Below are positions 11,346 to 20,898 of a DNA stretch of 64,000 bases, piece after piece. The stretch is from Holacanthus passer (Eukaryota; Chordata; Actinopteri; Pomacanthidae): positions 186,001 to 250,000 of the forward strand of contig JAFREQ010000015.1 in assembly GCA_025331565.1 (NCBI GenBank). The letters run 5' to 3'. A program made the translations under genes and the position numbers. The notes under the pieces are model-generated. The model did no database searches. It was not told the DNA's origin and worked only from the letters and a program-made list of their open reading frames with translations. Within the stretch, counting starts at the first letter, position 1, and every line of letters starts with the position of its first letter.

Positions 11346-12959
11346 CCTGTTTATGAAGGTAAATTTATAGGTCTACCAGGAGCTGTTAGCTGGAGGTGGC
11401 CTCCACTGCTCAAACCACAACAAGGCTTCATCCTCCACATGGAACAGAAACAGCATAGTGGGCATACTGGGCTATTTCCATCAGCGCACATTACACATGA
11501 TGATACACTCACACCTCCCATTATCTACTAATGAGCATCCCTGTTTTCTTCCTGCTCTCCCATTTGGATCCTGCCTCGCTCCATCATATTCTTGATGAGT
11601 GGTTGGGTGGTTTTTCTTTTTCTTTTTTTTTCTTCCTTACTTTATATTGCTCCATCTAGCATTTGTTTTTTATTGGTCTACAAGGAGCAGTTAGCCAGTG
11701 GTGGGCTCCACTTTTTAACCAGCACATGTGTTGTACTGTTTTTCACACACTGCTGTTATAAGTCAGCTCACTCAGTACATCGTTATATCATTTATGTAGT
11801 GTGTCCTCCCCGCTGCACATTTGTCTTCTTTTATACCTTACTGAAACACTGCTATCTAAGTCTTTCCTGTATGTTGTACAAACTGGAACTGAATGTCGTG
11901 AAAGGTGTCAGAATAAAACGCACAAGAACATGGGATGATAATATGTGACAGAAGCAACATTTTACATACTGCATATTAATATGTTTTTAAATTCAAACAA
12001 ATTGGCCATCGCTTCTTTTTGTGCTTTTTTGTCACAAAGAGAACTGTTTCCCACACAAACACTCCACTTGACTCACATCAACATGAAGAGTGCTCCTGTC
12101 ATAACAAAAGGCTGTTCACTCTTTGGTGGTCTGATCCCTCTTTACCACATTAGACAGTCAATTAGCCTCAGAATGGAGCAAGTTTACTGGATAATAGAGA
12201 GTAAAGCTGATTGTTCACACAGGATGAAACCAGAAAGAGACAAATCATATGTCACAGAAAATGAGTGCACTGATTTTGCAAATCAATCATAAAATCATAA
12301 AAGGTTGATCATAAAAAGTGTATATCAAACTGTTCATAAAATAATGATAAAAGATAAAATAAAACACAGTGAAACAAAAGCACATATATGTCAGATTTAG
12401 TTGTTTAGTTGTTTCAGTGATTTCAAATTTCTTTAAATTACTTAAAACTGTTTATTTTTTTGTTGTTCTGACCAGTATTTTTTCATTAGAAAAAGCATTC
12501 TACTTCATTACTGAGATCTGGAAACATGAGCTGTCAGACAGTTCAGCTGACCTCCAGGTCGGATAAACTTATGTGGCTTATTTGAAAATGAAGGTGGGGA
12601 ATGCATTTAGTACCCAAACTGTTCATTATAAACATCCATCAAAGTTTACTGAACCTGTTTCATTGGTTTTGCACCACTTGACTTCATTGTAGTGATGCCG
12701 TGATGGCCAAAATCTAAAAATAAGGTCCAAGTTGTTCTAAACCAGAATTGTTGTTTAAAAACGAGATGAAACAAGGTAGATATTCTCACTCAATCCTGAG
12801 AATTACTCAACAGTGATCTGTTTGTAATTTATGTGTCTAATGAAAAGAGCGCCAGCAAAAGACATGGACATGTAAAAATGTTTTTATCATCTTTTCTGGT
12901 TGAACATTTTGAGTTTGACATGCGTTTGTCAGTCACAGAATGTTTCTAACGTTCTTTCC
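11346..12959. other. Single-copy non-coding DNA
   Basis: A+T-rich, repeat-poor sequence. The open frames of 115-120 codons at 11592-12292 have no recognisable domain and atypical composition; I treat them as chance. Confidence 0.55.
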
Positions 12960-13032
12960 CTTCCTCTCTCTTTCTCTTGTTCCATGTGTTGCCTGTCTTC
13001 ACCTCCCTCATCTTGTCAACTCAGGTAAGTGA
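12960..13032 (+). other. Candidate recursive splice site (zero-length exon)
   Basis: About 60 pyrimidine-rich bases end in GTCAACTCAG, joined directly to GTAAGT (junction 13024/13025). The GTAAGTGAA run is a strong U1 site. The acceptor is weaker than at 32917 because of purines at 13018-13019. The same strand and layout as the 32917 site, about 20 kb apart, fit one long intron on the plus strand. Confidence 0.45.
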
Positions 13033-13040
13033 AATTTCTC

Positions 13041-13045
<5 letters not shown>

Positions 13046-13087
<42 letters not shown>
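13046..13087. repeat. (AC)n microsatellite beside the 13025 splice signal
   Basis: About 20 pure AC units begin only 16 bases after the GTAAGT motif. CA repeats near donors can bind hnRNP L and affect splicing in known cases; here that is inference. Confidence 0.97.
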
Positions 13088-13088
<1 letters not shown>

Positions 13089-13144
13089 TCAAACACAACC
13101 TGAAAACTGGTGAGTTCATAGGAGAGCATAATGATGGAGAGGAT

Positions 13145-13200
13145 GGGGGATGGAGAGGGGGAGTGGTGAGTTTAGGGGTAAAGTGGGGGTTGGTGGGGGG
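13145..13200 (+). other. G-quadruplex candidate
   Basis: Five runs of four to six G (13145-13149, 13157-13161, 13175-13178, 13185-13189, 13195-13200) are spaced by 5-13 bases. The last three are close together. Confidence 0.5.
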
Positions 13201-13270
13201 TCAGACTTTTATGAAGTCACTATGAGAAATGGCCTCGACTTGTGTGGCTGGCTGTTAAAACGGTCCCGGG

Positions 13271-13320
13271 CCATTCAGCAGTGCAGGGTTACAGAGTATC
13301 AGTCAACCACTGCTGAATGG
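13271..13320. repeat. Perfect 13-bp hairpin
   Basis: CCATTCAGCAGTG (13271-13283) and CACTGCTGAATGG (13308-13320) are exact complements around a 24-base loop. The stem is too short for a typical miRNA precursor unless flanks contribute. Confidence 0.85.
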
Positions 13321-13720
13321 GAAATCAGCTAGCCTCACACTCACCCCTAATGATGATAGCTCTTAGTAGACACACACTGACTCATTTGTGCGCACGCACG
13401 CACGCACACACAAATCTCATTCACAGGTTAAGCTCATGTTGTTATTCAGAGTGACTTAACATTAGCGCCTCAGTAGCTCCAATTAGTGGATCACAAACAT
13501 CTGAGGCAACAAAAAAATAAGAAGTCTTGCTGCCCCAGTACATTAGTGTGACCACTAAAACCCCATCACATACACACACAGTTTCATACACACTCTTTTG
13601 CAGCCATCTAATCTGTGTTTGTCCCCATGTTTTGCCTCTTTCTTTAACTTTCTTACTTCTTTTAATTATCTGGCTCTAATTCGGTATGTCTCTTACTCTT
13701 CTAATCTTCTCTTTCTCGCT

Positions 13721-13722
<2 letters not shown>

Positions 13723-13762
<40 letters not shown>
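13723..13762. repeat. (AC)n microsatellite
   Basis: A pure run of about 20 AC units. Confidence 0.97.
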
Positions 13763-13764
<2 letters not shown>

Positions 13765-14023
13765 GCGGTTGTAATTCTTCAGGGTGGCAGTAGTCATGTC
13801 AGAGGTTTTTACTGATCGCTTGTCGTCTGGTGGGACCAAGGTGACATTTCCTCTTACGACCCTAAATGTGAAACATAGTGCATGTCTGTTTGTGAGTGTG
13901 TGTGTGTGAGTGTGTGTGTGTCCCTCTTTAGATAATGAGGGGTCTATATGCAGGGCTGGCAGGATATTAAATATGTAACAGCAGGTTGGAAATGGTGGAC
14001 ACGGCTCACACCCTTTTCTTTCT

Positions 14024-14070
14024 TTCCCTTTTTCTTTCTTTCTTTCTCTCTCTCTTTCTTTCTTTCTCAG
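14024..14070. repeat. (CTTT)n-rich pyrimidine tract
   Basis: CTTT tetramers with a short CT core. Confidence 0.9.
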
Positions 14071-14881
14071 CCCACTCCCCTCTCTCGTCTCAATTGTTTT
14101 GTCTCCTCCTAGACAGACAGGTGTTTGGCTGGTTGTGCACAGTAATTAGTAACATAGACACACAGACACAAACTTGCAGATTTTATGAAGGAGGGAGGAG
14201 GAAGTAGGGGAAGTAGGTGGGCTGGTGGTCGCCCTCCCATTCCTTCAGCACGTCTGGAGACACGCACACACGCACATAAACCAAAGTCACTTCCATCTTT
14301 ACCCATCCCTCCCACTGAATTCCACAGGATGGCTGCGTTTCTTTGCACCTTCTCTCAAATTCAGAACCTGAAAATGTACCAGCAAATGTGCAGTCAACAA
14401 TCACTTAAATATGCTATCAGTGCTCAAGTGTTTTGCTGATTCAAGATCTCTTTAAATAATAAAGTTAATTCCCAGTGGTTTTTCCGGCATATGCAAACCT
14501 TGGTGGACTGTTATTTGGTTGCTAGGATGACTTCACAGCTATTCCCAAGCTGTGGCCATGCAGGACACACACACTCACACACACAAAACAAGCACACTAC
14601 TAAGCAGTTTGTACCATTCAATAGAGGTTCCCACCCTCTCTTATCTTCAAAAGATGCCCATTGTAAAGACCCCAATCTATCTCTCTTTGTTTTTTCTTTC
14701 TTTGCCTCTCTCACTCTCTTCTTCTCTCTGTCTATTTCCCTCTTTCCTCACCTCCAGCCTTTTATCACCTCTGTCTTTATTCTCTCATTTTCTCTTTACC
14801 TCTGCCAAGATTGATTTCCTTTGTCGCTATCTCAAGCAGCCCTCTCCTGTGCTCTCCAATACAGTCAGTGTAGCTTGCTAA

Positions 14882-15036
14882 TACACACACACACACACAC
14901 ACACTCACACACACGCACGCATGCACACACACTTTTGAGAATCACAGTAATGGGATTAGAGGGGTCTGCTGAAATATTGAAGAGTCCCAATGCAAATAAT
15001 GAATAGGCTGGCAATGTATCTGGATAAGTGTGTGCG

Positions 15037-15116
<80 letters not shown>

Positions 15117-15159
15117 GGGATAGTGCAGGTGCTTAGCTGTGTGTGTGTGTGTGTGTGTT
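14882..15159. repeat. Facing AC and GT microsatellites
   Basis: An AC tract (14882-14932) is followed by a GT tract (15028-15113, about 35 pure units at the end) and a second GT tract (15137-15159). AC and GT on one strand are self-complementary, so they can pair across the spacer. Confidence 0.95.
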
Positions 15160-15430
15160 ATTAACAGCATGTAATGTATGGTTCACAAGTGTAGGTTCAC
15201 GATGCAGTTAGTACGGCCTGGAGGCACAAAGAAGCACAAAGGTTTTAACACTGCTCTTCATCACCCTGCACTCTGTCTGTTCACCCCACAATGACACCCC
15301 ACTTACATCTGTCTCACAGCAAGAGAAGAGGAGTAACTCTTTTGTGATACGTGCGTGTGTGTTTAAGTGTGTGTGTGTCTTCATGCATGTAAGCAAAGTA
15401 TGTGTGCAAATGTCACTATGTATGCTGCAT

Positions 15431-15431
<1 letters not shown>

Positions 15432-15480
<49 letters not shown>
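15432..15480. repeat. (GT)n microsatellite
   Basis: A pure run of about 24 GT units. Confidence 0.97.
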
Positions 15481-15482
<2 letters not shown>

Positions 15483-16087
15483 TACCAGTGTCTAAGGTTG
15501 CTGGCTGAATGGAGGAGAAAATTAGACCCAATATGATAGTCACGCTTCACACTGTCAACGTGCGTGTGTGTGAGTGTGTGATGACGGTCACTGGAGCCAG
15601 TGGTACACAAAGACAGCAGAATATCAACAAGGTTTTGTAAGGCCCAGATATAAGAAGGCACTTGAGATAGTGAGAATTGAGTTTCGTCGATATGAGTTTT
15701 TAATTCATCATTTCTTGTTACATGAGATAAATTTGTATTTCTTTCACCTTGCATCTTGTACCAACTGTGAGTATGATAAGATATGTATTTATAGCTTGTG
15801 AGAAAAAATATGGTAAAGAGACAAGAGTGGAACATATTCAATATCATCAGAAGATCAATACCACTCTCAGCAGCTAGCCTAGCTTAGCATAAAGACTGAA
15901 AACAGCCAGCCTTGCTCTGTCCAGAGATAACAAAATCCACCTGGGGAGTTCAAGAAGTCAGTGCACCCAGCCAAGAAATTATGGTAGACAGACTTTTTAA
16001 CCTATGGACAGAGCCAAATTAACGGTTTCCCACGTAGCTTTATGCTAAGCTGAGCTAGCCTACTGGCTCGGGCTTTATATGTATAGA

Positions 16088-16160
16088 GCCCGGATAGCTC
16101 AGTCGGTAGAGCATCAGACTTTTAATCTGAGGGTCCAGGGTTCAAGTCCCTGTTCGGGCG
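16088..16160 (+). tRNA. tRNA-Lys, anticodon UUU
   Basis: This is a complete 73-base tRNA gene that delivers lysine at AAA/AAG codons in cytosolic translation. All four arms can be drawn. The 7-bp acceptor stem pairs 16088-16094 with 16153-16159 (one G-T pair), the D stem is GCTC/GAGC, the 5-bp anticodon stem is TCAGA/TCTGA and the T stem is CAGGG/CCCTG. The anticodon loop is CTTTTAA, with TTT at 16121-16123, and the discriminator base is G. There is no intron and no encoded CCA. Internal Pol III promoter boxes are present: box A at 16095-16106 and box B at 16139-16149. A TTTT terminator follows at 16166-16169. From memory the sequence matches the canonical vertebrate tRNA-Lys-UUU with no difference, so it is either an active gene or a very young copy. 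It lies inside a degraded palindromic-ended transposon and is followed at once by a LINE-like tail, so a recent tRNA-headed retroposon is the main alternative. Confidence 0.96.
16095..16149 (+). promoter_or_regulatory. Internal Pol III promoter, boxes A and B of tRNA-Lys
   Basis: Box A (TAGCTCAGTCGG, 16095-16106) and box B (GGTTCAAGTCC, 16139-16149) both fit the TFIIIC-binding consensus, and their spacing is normal for an intronless tRNA. No other promoter element is needed for Pol III transcription of such a gene. Confidence 0.9.
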
Positions 16161-16165
16161 CTAGC

Positions 16166-16169
16166 TTTT
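16166..16169 (+). terminator. Pol III terminator of tRNA-Lys
   Basis: A run of four T residues begins six bases after the tRNA, leaving a trailer of CTAGC plus T residues. This is the usual minimal vertebrate Pol III stop. If it is efficient, the LINE-like tail downstream is not part of the main transcript, which argues for a stand-alone tRNA gene. Confidence 0.75.
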
Positions 16170-16216
16170 GCGAACTTCCCCACTGAGGGACAAATAAAGG
16201 AACGTCTTATCTTATT
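16170..16216 (+). repeat. LINE-type 3' tail directly after the tRNA
   Basis: The sequence CTTCCCCACTGAGGGACAAA followed by TAAAGG and CTTATCTTATTT resembles the short 3' tail (polar stem, AATAAAG, short tandem end) shared by many fish L2-like LINEs and the SINEs they mobilise. It abuts the tRNA gene. No LINE coding sequence is attached. The family is recognised from general pattern only. Confidence 0.55.
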
Positions 16217-16262
16217 TACCAAATACGTGTATTTCCAAAAATACTGAACTATTTCTTTTAAA

Positions 16263-19200
16263 AGTGCCCAATGAGCTGCATTGATGTGACTGTATTGCTA
16301 CATTAATCAGTGTGACGATACAAATACAACCCTTGTAGTCCATTTTGTGTATTCAACAGAAGATGCCTTCCAACCAATTTGATTGTACCTGGATCAACCA
16401 AACAGTAGTTTTACTATGTGCTATTGTAGCTGTACCTTAACTTTAAGGCCTTATTTTTCACAGCACCAGTGTGCTTTAATGAGTCTCAGTCTCGAGGTGA
16501 CTCTAAATTGACTCACTTTCAGTCCCAGGGTGAAGAAGTTGCAGAAGCTTTGGTCAAGTCCATCACCATTTCTCTCTGTCTATTTAGATTAGACTGTTGG
16601 GAGTAGCTGGAGACACAATCCAGAGCTGGTCTAATGACCTTCTGGCTGTTATCAACTCAATCTTATGTTAAATGAGACAAGAGAATGGACCTGAGCAGTC
16701 GGTGGTTAGCCAAATGGCCTCAGCGGCTAAGCAGCCCAGACAACGCTGTCTTTGATTCTCCGGTTAGAGCATAGAGAGGCAGAGAGGGGAGAATAAAAAG
16801 AGAGGGAGGGGAACACAGGTAAATGAAAGCAGGGGAAGTGTCCGAAACCTCATAATCAAAATGTACACAGTATAAAAATGGACAAAGATCATCAACACAA
16901 TAAACAAAAGGAAAGTTATCCTGGCATGTATAGTCTTTTTAAGGGTATCTTCTTATATATCACTTCATATAAACTGGGAACAAATGCAACACCACCATCA
17001 CTACCATACCCATATAATTGTGCACAACAATGCAAATCCCAATCCAACAAAGTTATTCCTTGTTTGAACGGTGCTTTAAATGATTTGCTAAGATGCATAC
17101 ATGTTTTAAAGAGCAGCTTCTCTGAATACTGTGCAATGTTTACTGCAGTGACAGTCTAAAGGCTTGTTGAAATGTTTTCCCATTAAATGCTACAGTACCT
17201 GCCTTGTTGGTCGTCCGATCAAGCCAAATTTTAATGGAATACTCCAATGAAAATCTCAAACATATCAAAATGTCTATTGAAACTTCCCAAACCACCGTTC
17301 ATCTAAGTACTTGGTGCGTTCCAAAAAATCGTGTTCAGAGATATGTTAAAATTGTTACTTCCAACAGAACTTCTGAGGTATAAAGTGGCAACAGTGTGAC
17401 ATGGAGTGAGGTGTATTGAGCTCAGCTGAGGAGGAACTTTGAGTGTTTGAAGCGTAGTTGAGATATAAATACGCTCAACAGCAGAGAAGTGGATTATGCT
17501 GGAGTGCTTTGAAAATAGTCTATGAACATTTGATACATCCGTAACTGTTTTGCATTCAGGCTGAATACAGCTGCCATCTTATGCATAGGAGCAAGTTACA
17601 AACATTTCAGAGCCACCTTTAAAAAACTACAGGGTGATTATTTGATTCTCAAAAGGTAGATTTTAGTGGCATCTTGTATCACGATTCTGTATCTTGAAGT
17701 TTCTCATTATTATGAGCAGTTTGTAGTCAACCACTGCTCAGTGAGTCTCATCCCAGAGACTAATTCATTCAAATTCAGTCATAATCACACCCAACTGGAT
17801 GAGAGGTCATGACTGACAGGTGTTTGAGCCAATAGCGTGCAGGTGTAAATCCCTCCCTTAGGAATAGAGCAGTCCTAATCAAGCCCTTGTAATACACTAG
17901 TTCCCGTTAGCTCCCAGGGGCTAATTAGCATTCTAATTACTGATTGCAAATGAGAGCTGCGTTGATTGTGTTCCGCCTGTGAGTGGAGAGCCTCGAGAGA
18001 GAGAGACACACACACACACAAACACACGCATCACCCACACACGGTCATACTCGCACACACTGAGTGATCATCGTTAAGGAGCTTATCATGCTCTTGTTCC
18101 TCTGCGCATTTCCAGTCCCCTCTCATCTACGGTGTCTCATTAGGATCATAATGCAGTACATATACACACTGGTGGAATGCGCACATACACGCACACACAC
18201 ACAGGCAAACACACCTACACACACATACTGCGATGAACATTAAAGATGGTAATAAAGAAACAAACATAAAACATTATATACTGCCAAAGTGTTGCTGTTG
18301 TTCCTACCAATTAACACAGCGCTGATTTACTGCTCGGGGGAGAACACACACGTACAAACTACAAATGCATCGCATACACACCAACAAGCACACACCAATG
18401 TATGTATACTGTATGTGTGTAAAAATCAGGTTTGGCCGGGCTAAAGGGTGCAGAATGGACTGAGGGGGGAAAGAATAATGAGGAAATAATCCCTTATTTA
18501 GACTCAACTAGAATGTGACTGTGTGTGCTTGTATATATGTGTGTGTGTCTGTGAATAAGTGAGATAGTGTGTGTGTGGGGGGGGAAGAGATAAGAGCAAA
18601 CTCACCAACAGCGAATCATCACGTTATGCTGCTCAGTTAGGTGCTTTAACAAGGCTCCTCTAAGCTGCACTTCAGTCCAGTGTGTGCGTGAGTGTGTCTG
18701 AGTGTGCATGTGTGACAGAAACACCTCTGTTCTGTGCTTTGATTGCTGCAGACAATTGTAGCTACGTTGTTTGTCACACTACTTTCTCCGTGTCACCCTC
18801 ATGCTGACTGACTTATCTCTAAAGGAACATTACACTTTAATTCAAATTTTGCCTCCATGGACTCCTGTAATGCATTTTTATAAAATTTTACTCACCAGCT
18901 GCATCGATGAGATCTGGGGAATCAGTGCCATTGCTATTCAGCCAATATGGCAACAAAATTTAAAAAAGCAAAGAAGCTGCCACAACACAATCAGCTATTA
19001 CTCAGCAAGACTTTGAGTTGGCCTGTTAAATACATACAAGCACCCATTCCTGGTAAAAGACTTTGTAAAGTGCACAGCATTGATGATTGTGAGGAAGATG
19101 GAGGATAAAATGATTGCAGCCATGATAGCATGATATAGTTGAAGTTGTAAAATCATTCCTAATCATTCCTATTATAAACCACTGTGCAGAGTTTTGGCCT

Positions 19201-20402
19201 CTGATAAGGCTTCAAACTCATGGATGTATTACTGAAACCAGCTGTCACACCACACCAGGCACGGTAAATACATGCTGCATTTCAAATATGCATCACTTTA
19301 TCAAATATTTTGAATCATTTGATCATCAGTTTTAATTGCTGTTATTGCTGGCTGTTTAACATAATAATTTGCTCAATTATGAATGTTGTTCTTCTCATCC
19401 TGTTATTATGTGCTTCTGTAAGACACCATTTCATAGGAATCATATAAGAGCTAGTCAACACACACACACACACACACAGACAAACTGTCACCCGGGGTAT
19501 TATCTCGTCGTAGATTGTTCTGACCATATTCTGTGTAAAATTGGTGGGGGGTAAAAAAGCAACGGTGAAATTGGAGACTCTCTCTCACTCTCTCTGCCGG
19601 TGTGTGTGATGTGATTGATGCTCGGCAACCGGTGTTTACTCTTGTTGGTCAATTGAAAACCCAGCGTGGCAGGCTGGGAAAGCACAATGGGGAGAGGAGC
19701 TAAAGTGGCGGTGTGAGGTGCTGAACACTGACACGGAGACAAATAGATAGAAAGCTGTTAGAGAGGAGAGGACACCGTGGGAGGGAGGACGAGCCAGACA
19801 CAGACTACACTGAAAGGGGGCATTAGATTTGATTTCAGCAACGGAGGAGTAGAAAAAGGAAAGAATGAAGAGAAAAGGGAAGGGACGGTAAAAGGAGGGA
19901 AAGGAAAGAAAAAAGGACAATATTCCAAAGAAAAAAAGAAAGACAAAGTAATGGTAGATGGTAAACAAAAGCTAATAAGGGCTCCCAACGCTTCCAAAGA
20001 CATAATTTGAGTGATGGATGGCGAGAGGCAGATGGTCTAAATAACAGAGAGAAAGAGCTCTAACAAGTTGTGAGAAAGCCAGAGACAGACGGAGAGAGAG
20101 GAGAGTGGGAGGGCTGGAGGAGTGGAGATGCTGGTCATTCCTGTCAGCGGGCCTCTAAATGAAAGGTGACAGTGTGTGTTGGGGAGAAGATTGGAAGGCA
20201 TTAAGGCCTGGCATGTCCTGTGACACCTTGAGAGGCAGAGAGAGCCGGAGAGAGAAAGGGGGAGAGAGAGGCCAATTGAATTCTTCTACCAAGTGCCCAC
20301 TTGTCCATGTTAAATCTCTCAGTGCGTGAGCATGGATGTATGCATTCCTACAGTATGTGTGTGTGTGTGCCTTGATTTCTATGTGTAGACATGTGTCTTT
20401 CT
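16263..20402. other. Single-copy non-coding DNA
   Basis: Repeat-poor to about 17990, including the TAATTA/octamer cluster, then scattered short AC/GT tracts to 18720. A purine-rich block spans 19740-20275. A small 8-bp hairpin lies at 17713-17740. Confidence 0.6.
17905..17975. promoter_or_regulatory. Homeobox/POU motif cluster, possible enhancer core
   Basis: Two TAATTA cores (17922-17927 and 17934-17939) and an octamer-like ATTGCAAAT (17943-17951) sit within 30 bases, in sequence of balanced composition without repeats. This is the look of a vertebrate conserved non-coding element. Function is inferred only. Confidence 0.3.
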
Positions 20403-20574
20403 ATGTGTGTGTGTGTGTGTGTGTGTGTGATCCTGAAAGGTGAGGTGATTTAGTGAGAACAGAGGAGAGGGGGGGGATCTATAACAGCCATGCTGCCCTC
20501 GCCTTTGTTCACAACCAAAGCCTGAGCTTATCGGCTGCGCAGATTACTGCTGTATTGATGGCACCTCCTGTGTA

Positions 20575-20618
<44 letters not shown>
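20403..20618. repeat. Two (GT)n tracts
   Basis: GT runs at about 20404-20429 and 20574-20617 with single-copy sequence between them. Confidence 0.95.
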
Positions 20619-20802
20619 TATATATAAATGAGAAGGGCTAGAAAGAAAAGTAAAATATAGACTGATAGGCATGTGACCAAAAATAGCCACCATTATGGGG
20701 CACACACAAGTAATCTTGTAGTTTTAAGCTTTCCTTTCACTCCCACTCGGACCATCAAAGTTTTGATTCAGGACAAAAATGTTAGTCTGACCTGACATCT
20801 TT

Positions 20803-20898
20803 CTGAACCCAATTCTTTCTTATCCCATTTCCTCTTAACTTGACTCTCCCTGAACCTGTTCCTTCTTAACTCCACACTCTCTTAACTTGATCCAAGCC
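20803..20898. repeat. Imperfect tandem duplication of about 46 bases
   Basis: CTGAACCCAATTC...CTCTTAACTTGACTC is repeated as CTGAACCTGTTCC...CTCTTAACTTGATCC, and a third CTGAACC begins after it. The copies differ at many positions, so the duplication is old. Confidence 0.6.

Larger units (their letters stand above)
13321..15845. other. Non-coding DNA with many microsatellites
   Basis: Outside the listed tracts the sequence is single copy with CT-rich patches (14000-14070, 14690-14790). No exon is supported. Confidence 0.6.
15846..16262. mobile_element. Palindromic-ended non-autonomous DNA element, copy 1 (interrupted)
   Basis: The left part carries the family signature ATCAATACCACTCTCA (15855-15870) and then GCTTAGCATAAAGACTG. 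An inverted counterpart, CTTTATGCTAAGCTGAGCTAGC, lies near 16039-16060 with a few mismatches. The right end (about 16217-16262) resembles the outer terminal repeat of the copies at 27.9 kb and 33.9 kb. Part of the right terminal repeat is missing where the tRNA and LINE-type tail sit, so these interrupt or replaced it. No transposase is encoded. It is a teleost interspersed repeat; I do not assign a superfamily. Confidence 0.65.

Noticed and set aside
11592..12292. Two adjacent frames of 115-118 codons in single-copy DNA
   Set aside because: A+T-rich with Phe/Tyr/Cys-heavy translation typical of chance frames; different frames and no splice signals linking them.
13271..13320. Hairpin considered as a microRNA gene
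   Set aside because: Only 13 paired bases, below the usual precursor stem of over 20, and the arms match no microRNA I recognise.
18894..19016. Minus-strand exon ending GCAGCTG|GTGAGTAAAA
   Set aside because: The donor is good, but upstream frames carry stops and the translation has no recognised family; the segment could be an unrecognised repeat.
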